Positions 33,398 through 42,249 of a DNA stretch of 64,000 bases are shown one piece after another. Every line of letters starts with the position of its first letter. Position 1 is the first letter of the stretch. Both the position numbers and the translations under genes were made by a program. Under the pieces are notes generated by a model. That model saw only the letters and a program-made list of their open reading frames with translations. It did not search any database and was not told the DNA's origin. Source of the stretch: Longitalea luteola (GTDB lineage: Bacteria; Bacteroidota; Bacteroidia; Chitinophagales; Chitinophagaceae); assembly GCF_017356035.1 (NCBI RefSeq), contig NZ_JAFIQX010000001.1, positions 1 to 64,000 of the forward strand, in the 5' to 3' direction.

Positions 33398-34627
33398 TCA
33401 GCCAGCCAATTGACTGGTTACTGCATCCAGTTTGTCTTCCACGCCGTAAAACGACGCGAGCTTGCGGATAACATTTTCCACCACAGCGTCGGGACAGGAG
33501 GCGCCGCTGGTTATTAAAATGCGGGCGGGGCTGGTGGTTGGCAAATAATCTGCTGCAATATGTTCCTCTTTTGTATGAAAATTATAATGGAGGATGTCTT
33601 TGGCAGAAAGCATTTTTTCAGGTGAGTTGATAAAGTAAGTAGGCAGCTGCTGTTCGCACAGTTCCGCCAGGTGAGTGGTATTGCTGCTGTTATAACCGCC
33701 TACCACAATGGCAATGTCGGCCGGTGTTTGCAACATACCGGTAACCGCTGTTTGGTTATCATTCGTCGCGTAACACAGCGTGTCGCGGGTATCGGCAAAG
33801 CGGGTCTCTATATTTTCCGGCGATAAGCCATAATGTTGTTGAATGGTCTGCTTCAGGAACTCTGCAATGGCCTGCGTGTCGGTGGCCAGCTGGGTGGTCT
33901 GGTTCACCACGCCAATACGTTGCAGGTGTACAGTAGCATCGAAACCAACAGAGAACCTGCCGGCAAATTCTGTATAAAATTGTTCGGCCGGTTTTTCCCC
34001 CGTCATATATTTCGCCAGGTTTTCGGCTTCCTGCATATCGTTTACGATCACCGATGGCGCATTGCTGGCTGCATGCGAAAAAGTGGCCCTGGTCTCTTCG
34101 TGTTTAGGTTTGCCGTGTATTACAATGGTGTAACCTTTTTTAGCGATCTGCTCGCTGCGGTTCCAGACTTTCTCAACAAAGGGGCAGGTGGTGTTGTATT
34201 TTTCTACCGGTATACCCAGTGCATTCAATTTTGTTTCGATCTCGAGCGTTGTACCAAATGCAGGAATGATCACGACATCATCGGCGGTGAGATCCTCAAA
34301 AGGGATAAGCTGATGACCATAGTTGTCCTGCAGGAATTGTACGCCCCGGCTTTGCAGATCGGCATTCACCTGTGGGTTGTGGATCATTTCGCTTAACAGA
34401 AAGATCCGTTTGCCGGGATTCGATTCTATGGTGCGGAAAGAGATCTCAATGGCATTTTCTACCCCATAGCAGAACCCGAAATGGCGGGCGAGATAAATAT
34501 GCAAACTGTCCAGCGCCAACAGGGTAGGGGTAAAATCTTTTTTCATCTTGTCCTGCTGCCTGCGGCTGTTCTTAATGGCCGTGATCAGTGGACTGCGGTA
34601 GGTAATAGGTACATTAAATGTTTTCAT
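33398..34627 (-). CDS. ispH: 4-hydroxy-3-methylbut-2-enyl diphosphate reductase
   Basis: The 409-aa enzyme reduces HMBPP to IPP and DMAPP, the last step of the MEP isoprenoid route, using a 4Fe-4S cluster. The three cluster Cys are in RHFGFCYGVENAI (near residue 53), NTTCPFVEKVW (near 146) and SGASCPDAVVE (near 382). The protein is longer than the E. coli form because of an N-terminal extension of about 40 residues and internal loops, as is common in Bacteroidota. The start ATG 34627 is supported by a -7 box TACCTTCG (34635-34642, one mismatch), 7 nt upstream. It is a single gene. Confidence 0.94.
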   Translation of the reverse strand: MKTFNVPITYRSPLITAIKNSRRQQDKMKKDFTPTLLALDSLHIYLARHFGFCYGVENAIEISFRTIESNPGKRIFLLSEMIHNPQVNADLQSRGVQFLQDNYGHQLIPFEDLTADDVVIIPAFGTTLEIETKLNALGIPVEKYNTTCPFVEKVWNRSEQIAKKGYTIVIHGKPKHEETRATFSHAASNAPSVIVNDMQEAENLAKYMTGEKPAEQFYTEFAGRFSVGFDATVHLQRIGVVNQTTQLATDTQAIAEFLKQTIQQHYGLSPENIETRFADTRDTLCYATNDNQTAVTGMLQTPADIAIVVGGYNSSNTTHLAELCEQQLPTYFINSPEKMLSAKDILHYNFHTKEEHIAADYLPTTSPARILITSGASCPDAVVENVIRKLASFYGVEDKLDAVTSQLAG

Positions 34628-34651
34628 GCCACAGCGAAGGTACGAAGAAAT

Positions 34652-34775
34652 GGTTACAGGGTACAGGTTACAAGTTGCAGGTATGAAGGCACAGGATTTA
34701 AAGGTAAAAGCTGGATCTTAAGTATTCAGAGAAATAGGAGAGTCCCTGTAACCTGAAACATGGAACCTGTAACGT
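34652..34775. repeat. Inverted pair of 7-bp-period tracts GGTTACA / GTAACCT
   Basis: Left (34652-34693) GGTTACA, GGGTACA, GGTTACA, AGTTGCA, GGTATGA, AGGCACA. Right (34748-34775) GTAACCT, GAAACAT, GGAACCT, GTAACGT. The right word is the reverse complement of the left. It lies between the divergent ispH and GH13 genes. Confidence 0.7.
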
Positions 34776-34795
34776 ATTTATTGAATACTTGCCCG

Positions 34796-34803
34796 TAATT
34801 TTG
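34796..34803 (+). promoter_or_regulatory. -7 box of the GH13 gene
   Basis: TAATTTTG, exact consensus match, 16 nt before ATG 34820. No good -33 box is seen. Confidence 0.5.
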
Positions 34804-34819
34804 ATTAAACCAACCAGGA

Positions 34820-36100
34820 ATGAGATTTATGCAGAGAAGATTTTCACCGGTAGCTTGGAGCTTGAACAGCAATATTTATGAGGTAAATGTTCGCCAGTAT
34901 ACACCAGAAGGTACTTTTAACGCTTTTGCCACACACCTGCCCCGGTTAAAGGAGATGGGCGTTGAAATATTGTGGTTCATGCCCATTACGCCTATCAGCA
35001 AGGAAAAACGCCAGGGAACGTTGGGCAGCTATTATGCCTGCTCAGATTATAAGGCAATCAATCCCGAGTTTGGCACCCTGGCCGACTTCAGATCCCTGGT
35101 GAAAAAAGCCCACGATCTGGGGTTGAAGGTGATCATTGACTGGGTAGCCAACCATACGGGTTGGGATCATATCTGGACAAAATCGAACCCCGAGTACTAT
35201 AAAAAAGACCATGAGGGTAAGTTTTACGACACCAATAACTGGCACGACGTCATTGACCTGAACTACTACGATCATGGCATGCGCAAGGCCATGATAGACG
35301 CTATGGGTTTTTGGGTAAAAGAGTGTGATATTGACGGTTTTAGGTGCGATATGTGCCACCTGGTGCCGCTCGATTTCTGGTTCAGGGCCCGGGTGGAACT
35401 GGATGCAATCAAACCTCTGTTCTGGCTGGGTGAAACCCAGGATGTTCCTTATTTGCAGGTGTTTGATTGCTTATATGGCTGGCGGTGGATGTCGGCCACG
35501 CAAAAATATTTCAGGCAGGAAATAACACTTGGCCAGCTGAAAGATGTGCTGAATCACTATACCTTCGATCTGCCCGCCGATACCTTTCCCATGCTGTTTA
35601 CCAGCAACCACGACGAAAATACCTGGAACGGTACCGAGTATGAGAAATACGGCGAAATGGCGACGCCGCTGGCGGTGTTCAATTTTACCTGGAATGCGAT
35701 CCCGCTGCTTTATACGGCGCAGGAGCTGCCCCTGCATAAACGCTTGCCTTTTTTTGATAAAGACGAGATCAACTGGAACGGAACGCCCCAACTGCACGCG
35801 TTCTACAAAACATTATTGCAGTTGCGGAAACAACATCCGGCTCTGAAAGCCGGCGATGCGGCCACACCCCAAATGCTGAATACAAGCGATAATGAGCGGA
35901 TACTTGCCTTTGTGCGCAGGCATGATGGCAAAGAGCTGCTGGTCGTTTTGAACTTTTCAAATCAGGAGATGACAGTACAACTGCCAGGTTCACACGTGCA
36001 GGGAAAATTCACCAATGCATTCACCGGGGAGCCGGTAACCGTCAATCCATCCTTTTCACTCGATATGAAGGCGTGGGACTATCTGGTACTGGTTAAGTAG
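34820..36100 (+). CDS. GH13 alpha-amylase-family glycoside hydrolase
   Basis: The 426-aa enzyme has the (beta/alpha)8 fold of GH13 and hydrolyses or transfers alpha-1,4/1,6 glucans. Conserved regions I-IV are visible: IIDWVANHTG near residue 100, DGFRCDMCHLVP with the Asp nucleophile near 176, FWLGETQD with the general acid Glu near 203, and TSNHDENTWNG near 258. A beta C-terminal domain ends the protein. There is no signal peptide, so it is probably cytoplasmic. The exact specificity is open. Confidence 0.9.
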   Translation: MRFMQRRFSPVAWSLNSNIYEVNVRQYTPEGTFNAFATHLPRLKEMGVEILWFMPITPISKEKRQGTLGSYYACSDYKAINPEFGTLADFRSLVKKAHDLGLKVIIDWVANHTGWDHIWTKSNPEYYKKDHEGKFYDTNNWHDVIDLNYYDHGMRKAMIDAMGFWVKECDIDGFRCDMCHLVPLDFWFRARVELDAIKPLFWLGETQDVPYLQVFDCLYGWRWMSATQKYFRQEITLGQLKDVLNHYTFDLPADTFPMLFTSNHDENTWNGTEYEKYGEMATPLAVFNFTWNAIPLLYTAQELPLHKRLPFFDKDEINWNGTPQLHAFYKTLLQLRKQHPALKAGDAATPQMLNTSDNERILAFVRRHDGKELLVVLNFSNQEMTVQLPGSHVQGKFTNAFTGEPVTVNPSFSLDMKAWDYLVLVK

Positions 36101-36125
36101 CTAACCCGGCCTTTCACGAATAATT

Positions 36126-36164
36126 ATAAAAAAAGCAGGCTGGGTAACCCAGCCTGCTTTTTTC
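36126..36164. terminator. Bidirectional terminator
   Basis: AAAAAAAGCAGGCTGGG and CCCAGCCTGCTTTTTT form a near-perfect inverted repeat between the convergent GH13 and HtrA genes. Confidence 0.9.
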
Positions 36165-36184
36165 AGGAAATATATAGTAACCCT

Positions 36185-37684
36185 TTATTTGCTATCGAGA
36201 TTGATAACGATCGGGTATACACCTTCGTAACCGGGATAGATACCTTCCAGTTTAACACTGCCGGTTGTAGTTTCCAGCACTTTGCGCAGATCATCAACAC
36301 TGGTTATGTCTTTGTTATTCGCCTTAATGATCGTATAACCTTCCTGAATTCTTACTTTGCTTAATAAACCACGGCTGCCGATCGATTTAACCATTACACC
36401 GCCTTTAATGCCGAGTTCTTTTGCATCGTTTTTATTCACAGTTTCCAGTTCGGCACCCAGTTTATCGAGAACAGATGTTTTTACCAGTTCAGTATTGCCA
36501 CCCCTGTTCTTCAGAATGATAGGAACTGTATACTCCTTGCCATTGCGTTGGTAAGTGAGCGTTATTTTATCGCCGGGGCGGTGAGTGGCGATCTGGCCAA
36601 TAAGGTCGGCGCCGCTTACTACAGGTACATTGTCGATCTTGGTGATCACATCACCCTTTTGGATACCTGCCGTCAGGGCAGCACCCCCTTCGGTTGCTCT
36701 CATTACATATACACCACCGTCATCTTTGATGCCGTTTTGTTTCTTTTCATCTTCTGTTATATTATCTCTCGGGTATTCGATACCGAGGTAAGCCCTTTGA
36801 ACGGTTCCAAACTTGATGAGGTCTGAAACGATCTTCTTTACGATATTAACTGGAATGGTGAATGAATAACCCGCATAGGCGCCGGTAGGAGAGGCGATGG
36901 CTGAATTGATACCGATCAGTTTTCCATCGGTGCTGATCAGCGGACCACCACTATTACCGGGGTTTACAGCCGCATCGGTTTGAATAAATGATTCAACCGG
37001 TGCATCGCTCTGGCGTTTGTTTATTTCAAGGGTTCTGCCCTTGGCGCTTACGATACCTGCGGTTACCGTTGTTTCCAATGTCAAAGGATAACCTACAGCC
37101 AGTACCCACTGACCAACTTTTACATCATCAGAATTACCGTATAACAGGAATGGTAAACTTTTCGCCTCGATCTTAATTACAGCCAGGTCACTGCTTGGGT
37201 CAGAAGCGATGAGTTTAGCTTTAAATGACTTTTTATTGGTGAGGGTAACAGTGATATCATCTGCACCGTCCACTACGTGATTGTTGGTAACAATATATCC
37301 GTCCTCGCTGATAATAGCGCCGGAGCCTGAAGCCATTTGCGGAATGGAGCGGTATTTATCGCCACCGAAGAAATCATCCAGGTCGGGGAAGAGGTCGCCG
37401 AATGGATTATTACGGGGCAGGTTATTGCTAACCATCCTGGTAGCCTTTGTTTTAATATGTACGGTTGCAGGAATGGCTGCCTCAGCCGCAGCTGAAAAGT
37501 CAACCGGGCCGTTTTGGCCTACCACGCCGTTAAAACCGGCATAATTTGCTGGAACCTTTCCTGAATCATTTCCATCCTTTTGGTAAACATATGGATCGTT
37601 CCTAAATTGGTTATAGCCCCACAGTGTGACCCCGGTAGTCGAGGCACTGATGAGAACGATAGCCAGAATTTGTTTCCACTTCAT
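36185..37684 (-). CDS. HtrA/DegP-family serine protease
   Basis: A 499-aa periplasmic protease/chaperone. The N-terminal membrane anchor or signal is residues 5-22 (ILAIVLISASTTGVTLWGY). The catalytic triad is visible: His in IVTNNHVVDG near residue 138, Asp in DPSSDLAVIK near 168, and Ser in AAVNPGNSGGPLIS near 246. Two PDZ domains follow (about 290-400 and 400-490, with KGDVITKIDN and EGYTIIKANN). It degrades misfolded envelope proteins. It is a single gene. Confidence 0.94.
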   Translation of the reverse strand: MKWKQILAIVLISASTTGVTLWGYNQFRNDPYVYQKDGNDSGKVPANYAGFNGVVGQNGPVDFSAAAEAAIPATVHIKTKATRMVSNNLPRNNPFGDLFPDLDDFFGGDKYRSIPQMASGSGAIISEDGYIVTNNHVVDGADDITVTLTNKKSFKAKLIASDPSSDLAVIKIEAKSLPFLLYGNSDDVKVGQWVLAVGYPLTLETTVTAGIVSAKGRTLEINKRQSDAPVESFIQTDAAVNPGNSGGPLISTDGKLIGINSAIASPTGAYAGYSFTIPVNIVKKIVSDLIKFGTVQRAYLGIEYPRDNITEDEKKQNGIKDDGGVYVMRATEGGAALTAGIQKGDVITKIDNVPVVSGADLIGQIATHRPGDKITLTYQRNGKEYTVPIILKNRGGNTELVKTSVLDKLGAELETVNKNDAKELGIKGGVMVKSIGSRGLLSKVRIQEGYTIIKANNKDITSVDDLRKVLETTTGSVKLEGIYPGYEGVYPIVINLDSK

Positions 37685-37942
37685 AATCGTTATAGATTTA
37701 ATGAGATTATACTTGTTTCAAAATATATGCCTGACAGCACAACAAATTAACGTCAGGAAATATAGTAAACCAGCGGAATTGTTTTTGTTTAACAATTAAT
37801 TTACTAAAGTCTTCGTACTTCGCTTACCAAATTTACTAAAAGTAAGGATGAAACGCTAAAAATGCATGCGTTAGGGTGAAAAGTTAAAAATTATTATAAG
37901 TAAACCATTGTGTATCCTGATGCATATACTCCAGCGCTTTTG

Positions 37943-38950
37943 TCAGTTTTTTGGTAATTCCAGCAAAAATTTCATGACATCTACTCCGTCTGCATAATCA
38001 GTGAGGGAAGGATGTTGTGCCTGGCCAAAAGGAGTGTGGTTTTTACCAACAATACACTGTACGTCAGAATTGCCTGAAAGCGCCTTTTCCGGTTCGTTGT
38101 CTCTTTTATAATATTCAAAATTCAGCTGGCTGATAGGGGAGAACAGCTCTTTGTTCTCATTCAGCAATATCGACTGATTAGTCATGTAATACTGTTTATT
38201 CAGGATCAGTACAGCCAGTATATAGTCATAATTGTGTTTGTATTTATGGTGATCTATCAGGTGGTCATACTTTTTGAACGCATCGAGCAGCGGAAGGAAA
38301 TCATACTGCTCGGGCACATACAATTTGGTAACGTTGCGGCAGCCCAAACCAAAATATTGATACACATCGTCGGCCAGTTTATCCAGTTCTTCCGGTGTTT
38401 CGTTACCGGTAAGGATGGCTACGGAAGTACGGTTGCGGCGGATAATGTGGGGGTATTTACTGAAATAATATTCAAAATAGCGGGCAGAATTATTGCTGCC
38501 AGTAGCTATATAGGCATCACAATTTTTCAACATCTCAGCAAAGGCGATCTGCTGGCGGGTGGCTTCATCCCAATTATGCAGTTGCTGTACCAGGTGTTTG
38601 ATGAGCACGTCGTCCTTGGAGGAAGGTTTAATGGTTTGCCGGTGGCCTGTTATGAATACACATAAAAAATCATGGAAACCAACCAGGGGAATATTACCGG
38701 CCATGACTATACCCACATTTTTAGGGGTGGTATTTTCGGCCGGGATCTCGTATTGCCGGGCCCAGGCGGTTAATTTATCTTTTTGTAAAAATTCCAGCGC
38801 AATGGTACGGGTTGCCAGTTCAATGAATTCCGGGGTGAACCAGCTATTCTGCAAATTGGCTTTTTGTTTGGCAATCTGCCAGTTATCGTCGTCCTGTAAA
38901 ATATATTCACCTAAGCGGCTTAATAAAAGGATTCGTTGTTGTAAATTCAT
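37943..38950 (-). CDS. Acyl-CoA reductase (LuxC-like)
   Basis: A 335-aa protein of the acyl-CoA reductase/LuxC family common in Bacteroidota. It has NVGIVMAGNIPLVGFHDFLC near residue 77, DAYIATGSNNSARYFEYYF near 149, RRNRTSVAILTGNETPEEL near 172 and the Cys-containing GLGCRNVTKLYVP near 203, which fits the catalytic Cys. The substrate in this clade is not established. It is divergent from a dicluster ferredoxin. A -7 box TATTTTTG lies on the minus strand at 38971-38978. Confidence 0.82.
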   Translation of the reverse strand: MNLQQRILLLSRLGEYILQDDDNWQIAKQKANLQNSWFTPEFIELATRTIALEFLQKDKLTAWARQYEIPAENTTPKNVGIVMAGNIPLVGFHDFLCVFITGHRQTIKPSSKDDVLIKHLVQQLHNWDEATRQQIAFAEMLKNCDAYIATGSNNSARYFEYYFSKYPHIIRRNRTSVAILTGNETPEELDKLADDVYQYFGLGCRNVTKLYVPEQYDFLPLLDAFKKYDHLIDHHKYKHNYDYILAVLILNKQYYMTNQSILLNENKELFSPISQLNFEYYKRDNEPEKALSGNSDVQCIVGKNHTPFGQAQHPSLTDYADGVDVMKFLLELPKN

Positions 38951-39096
38951 TCCACCTTATATTTGTTGTGCAAAAATAGATGTATTCAATTCATTTGCCT
39001 GCTATTACCTTGTATTGCCGCCAATTTGTGGCACTACCCGGCTGTAAAGGACCGGGCACAGCAAGGCCAATGAGCAGGCTTTAAATTCAGTAAGTT

Positions 39097-39444
39097 ATGG
39101 CTATAAAAATCACCGAAGAATGTATTAACTGCGGCGCCTGTGAACCCGAGTGCCCGAATAATGCCATATATGAAGGAGGAGTAGAGTGGAGGATCGCTGA
39201 TGGCACTACTGTAAAAGGGTCGTATGTTTTATTGGATGGAACTGTAACGGATGCCGACACTGCCCATGCTCCTATTAGTGTTGATACATATTATATAGTT
39301 CCAAATAAATGTACAGAATGCCAGGGTTTTCATGAAGAGCCGCAATGTGCAGCCGTTTGCCCGGTTGACTGCTGTGTTCCTGATGAAATGTATGTTGAAA
39401 CAGTGGAAGAGCTGATGGCAAAAAAAGAAAAACTGCACATATAG
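39097..39444 (+). CDS. Dicluster 4Fe-4S ferredoxin
   Basis: A 115-aa low-potential electron carrier. Cluster ligands are in [12 protein letters not shown] (residues 9-20) and in a second, longer set beginning [18 protein letters not shown] (near 70). The insertion between the two motifs (residues 25-65) is typical of the Bacteroidota form. It is divergent from the acyl-CoA reductase with 146 nt between starts, so the reductase and ferredoxin may work together. That link is inference from position. Confidence 0.92.
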   Translation: MAIKITEECINCGACEPECPNNAIYEGGVEWRIADGTTVKGSYVLLDGTVTDADTAHAPISVDTYYIVPNKCTECQGFHEEPQCAAVCPVDCCVPDEMYVETVEELMAKKEKLHI

Positions 39445-39578
39445 AAAGTAGGAAGCCGGCCTTTATTTACGGCAAAAAATATTTGATTCAGGCTGATATT
39501 TTTCCTAACTTTCTTTCAGAATAGTAATGTAGCCTTTGTGCTACTTGTAAGTGGCGGGTGATATGTCCTGCCGTATTG

Positions 39579-39610
39579 AGGTGAAGGATTAACGACCTTC
39601 ACCTTTTTTT
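39579..39610 (+). terminator. Terminator downstream of ferredoxin
   Basis: AGGTGAAGG and CCTTCACCT pair, followed by seven T. It is about 135 nt after the ferredoxin stop. Confidence 0.75.
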
Positions 39611-39779
39611 ATGCGATCAATCACAAAGAAATGTATCGTTGCCGATGCCTGTGAGGCAGAATGGTTGTAATAATGCTATGATGTAGGCGGTTAGGTTATG
39701 TTTTAACAAATACCTGCTTTTGTAGTTTCCGGCTTCCCATCCTTTTTCGTTTATTTGCTGAAAATTTTCCAACCATTAC

Positions 39780-40766
39780 ATGAAGCCCAATATTGCCTTT
39801 GTTACCGGTGGGTACTCTACTGAAGCAGAAATCTCCTACAAAAGTGCACTCACTATTGAAAAGAATATCGATACCGATAAGTACAACGTATATAGAATTG
39901 ATATCACTCCGCAAGGCTGGTTTCATGAGGCCGGCAATGGCCAGAAGATAACTGTCGACCGCAATGATTTCTCCCTGTTCATTGATGGTAAAAAATTAAC
40001 ATTTGATGCTGTGTTGATCGGGATACACGGAACACCCGGCGAAGATGGAAAATTACAGGGCTATTTCGATCTGGCCGGACTGCCCTATACCTCTTGTGAC
40101 TCAGCGACTTCTGCACTAACATTCAACAAAAGATATACGGTGGCCGTGGCTGCCTTTGCTGGCATAAATGTTGCCAAATCAGTACATATTTTTAAGGACA
40201 ATCCGGTTAGTCCGGAACAGATCCTTAATCAGCTCAGCCTGCCTGTATTTGTAAAGCCGAATAACGGCGGTTCAAGCATAGGCATGAGCAAGGTTACAGA
40301 TGCGGCAGATCTGGCTGGGGCGTTGAATAAAGCTTTTAAAGAAGATGATCAGATACTGGTAGAGGAGTTTGTTGCCGGCCGCGAATTCACGATCGGCGTG
40401 TTTAAATCGCCTAAAGGCATCATTACCCTGCCGATCACTGAAGTGATCTCGAAAAAAGATTTCTTCGATTATGAGGCGAAATACCAGGGCCTGAGCGAAG
40501 AGATCACGCCTGCCAGGGTTGATGAAGCCATTGCAGATAAGGTTCGCAGTACAGCCAAAAAGATCTATGAGCTGTTGAACTGCCGGGGTGTGGTTCGGAT
40601 AGATTTCATATACAATGAAGCCAAGCAGGCTCCGTTTATGCTTGAAATTAATACGGTGCCGGGCCAAAGTGAAGCAAGCATAGTGCCGCAGCAGGTGAGG
40701 GCCATGGGATGGACACTGAAGGAATTTTATTCGGCATTGATCGAAGATGCGTTGGCGAGAAAGTGA
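39780..40766 (+). CDS. ddl: D-alanine--D-alanine ligase
   Basis: The 328-aa ATP-grasp ligase joins two D-Ala for peptidoglycan precursors. It has GIHGTPGEDGKLQGYFDLAGLPYT near residue 80, VFVKPNNGGSSIGMSKV near 157, and the metal-binding DFIYNEAKQAPFMLEINTVPGQSEASIVPQQ near 278. It is full length. The PASTA gene is 136 nt downstream, with repeat DNA between them. The order fits a cell-wall group. Confidence 0.95.
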   Translation: MKPNIAFVTGGYSTEAEISYKSALTIEKNIDTDKYNVYRIDITPQGWFHEAGNGQKITVDRNDFSLFIDGKKLTFDAVLIGIHGTPGEDGKLQGYFDLAGLPYTSCDSATSALTFNKRYTVAVAAFAGINVAKSVHIFKDNPVSPEQILNQLSLPVFVKPNNGGSSIGMSKVTDAADLAGALNKAFKEDDQILVEEFVAGREFTIGVFKSPKGIITLPITEVISKKDFFDYEAKYQGLSEEITPARVDEAIADKVRSTAKKIYELLNCRGVVRIDFIYNEAKQAPFMLEINTVPGQSEASIVPQQVRAMGWTLKEFYSALIEDALARK

Positions 40767-40847
40767 GTTGGCCGGTTAACAACTTATAAGTTGACAAGTT
40801 AATAGAGTTGATAAAGGCAGTTAAATTGTGAAAGAAGAGAAGTACCC

Positions 40848-40882
40848 TTTCACGTTTCACGATTGCCGTTTCACGATTCACG
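40848..40882. repeat. 7-bp-period tract, word TTTCACG
   Basis: TTTCACG, TTTCACG, ATTGCCG, TTTCACG, ATTCACG: five units, ending 20 nt before the PASTA gene start. A looser related stretch begins near 40781 with AAGTTGA-like words. Confidence 0.7.
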
Positions 40883-40901
40883 AAAACAAACAGATACTAC
40901 C

Positions 40902-41711
40902 TTGTTTAAATTCATGACAGGGAAACCCCTTTGGGTGCACATACTAACAGGAATAGGTATTGTTATTTTACTGGTAGTTGTGTTCCTGCAATCGCTACAC
41001 TGGATTACCAGGCATGACAAAACCCTTACCATTCCTGGCGTAACTGGAAAACCGTTTGCAGAAGCCCGCCAAATACTGGAAAGCAAAGGATTTGAAGTAG
41101 AATTACAGGATTCCGTTTATAATGACACGGCAAAACCTTTGTCAGTGTTACGGCAGTTCCCTGAAGCCGAAGCGGTGGTAAAAGTAAACCGTACCGTTTA
41201 TCTCACTGTTAACAAAGCTGTAGCACCGCTTATTGAAATGCCGAACCTGGAAGGACTGAGCTTCCGCAGTGCAGAGATCTCAATGAATCAATACGGGTTG
41301 AAGCTGGAAGACACGGTTTATCGCGCCGATTTCGCCAAGAACTCGGTTCTGGAGCAACAATATAACGGCGAACGTATTAAGGCCGGAACAAAAATTCCGC
41401 AGGGTAGTGCAATAGTACTGGTACTTGGCAGCGGTTTGGGACAGGAAGATTTTAGTGTACCCGACCTCGTTGGACTCACTTACAATGATGCCAAAGTATT
41501 GCTGGAGTCGAATGGCCTGAATGTAGGAACGGTGATACCGGGCATTGACCCGAATGCCTATGTTGGCCGCCAGGCCCCTGAATACATGACCCCTGATGGC
41601 CGGGTAAACCGTATTCGCCAGGGGCAGTCTGTTGACCTGTGGCTGCAGGCCGACAAGCCAATGAAAGTGCCTGTTGTACCTGCACCCGGCGAGCAACCGC
41701 AACAACAATAA
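40902..41711 (+). CDS. Membrane-anchored PASTA-domain protein
   Basis: A 269-aa protein: a short cytoplasmic start, one membrane span (LTGIGIVILLVVVFLQSL), then three PASTA domains facing the periplasm (beginning IPGVTGKPFAEARQILESKGFEV, MPNLEGLSFRSAEISM and VPDLVGLTYNDAKVLLESNGL). PASTA domains bind peptidoglycan fragments and usually sit on Ser/Thr kinases or penicillin-binding proteins; here they stand alone. The start is TTG 40902, the position matching GTG 42250 in the paralogue (both continue FKF). A longer ATG frame begins in repeat DNA. A rhodanese gene and then a paralogue follow. Confidence 0.85.
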   Translation: MFKFMTGKPLWVHILTGIGIVILLVVVFLQSLHWITRHDKTLTIPGVTGKPFAEARQILESKGFEVELQDSVYNDTAKPLSVLRQFPEAEAVVKVNRTVYLTVNKAVAPLIEMPNLEGLSFRSAEISMNQYGLKLEDTVYRADFAKNSVLEQQYNGERIKAGTKIPQGSAIVLVLGSGLGQEDFSVPDLVGLTYNDAKVLLESNGLNVGTVIPGIDPNAYVGRQAPEYMTPDGRVNRIRQGQSVDLWLQADKPMKVPVVPAPGEQPQQQ

Positions 41712-41729
41712 TTATTTAAATAAGCGTTT

Positions 41730-42044
41730 ATGCAAAATATAACTCCTGAAGAAGTAAAAGAGCGTCTTGACAGAGGCGAGCAACTGAATCTCGTAGATGT
41801 GCGTGAGCCCCATGAGCGTGCTGAGTTCAATATTGGCGGCGCCCATGTGCCCCTGGGACAGGTGCAAATGATGCAGGTTGATGAACTGAACAACCTGAAG
41901 AATGAAGAAGTGATCGTTTATTGCCGCAGTGGTAACCGTAGTGGTCAGGCTGCCATGATCCTGGAAACGCTTGGGTTTACCAATACAAAGAACCTGGCAG
42001 GCGGGATGCTGGCCTGGCAGTCGAAATTTGGTTCGAATCAATAG
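41730..42044 (+). CDS. Rhodanese-like sulfurtransferase
   Basis: The 104-aa single-domain protein has the rhodanese pattern NLVDVREPHERAEFNIGGAHVPLG and the active loop VIVYCRSGNRSGQAA with Cys near residue 71. It transfers sulfane sulfur or acts on thiols. There is no signal peptide, so it is cytoplasmic. It lies 18 nt after one PASTA gene and about 200 nt before another. Confidence 0.93.
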   Translation: MQNITPEEVKERLDRGEQLNLVDVREPHERAEFNIGGAHVPLGQVQMMQVDELNNLKNEEVIVYCRSGNRSGQAAMILETLGFTNTKNLAGGMLAWQSKFGSNQ

Positions 42045-42056
42045 GCGATGTGAATG

Positions 42057-42098
42057 GGCAGAAGGCAAAAGGCTGAAGGCAAAGGGCAGAAGGCCTAC
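42057..42098. repeat. 7-bp-period tract, word GGCAGAA/GGCTGAA
   Basis: GGCAGAA, GGCAAAA, GGCTGAA, GGCAAAG, GGCAGAA, GGCCTAC in register, 12 nt after the rhodanese stop. It shares its word with the long tract at 25959. Confidence 0.75.
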
Positions 42099-42182
42099 CT
42101 TCGCCAAGGCTACGCCGGGCAAGGCAAACAGGCAAAAGAATTTGAGCGGCGCAAGATAGTTGTTAGTTTTAACTGTCGCGAG

Positions 42183-42217
42183 CCATTCACCATTGACCAT
42201 TCACCATTCACCTTAAG
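42183..42217. repeat. 7-bp-period tract, word CCATTCA
   Basis: CCATTCA, CCATTGA, CCATTCA, CCATTCA, CCTTAAG in register, 33 nt before the second PASTA gene. Confidence 0.7.
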
Positions 42218-42249
42218 TGTCCTGATTTATAATCATTCAAATACCACCT

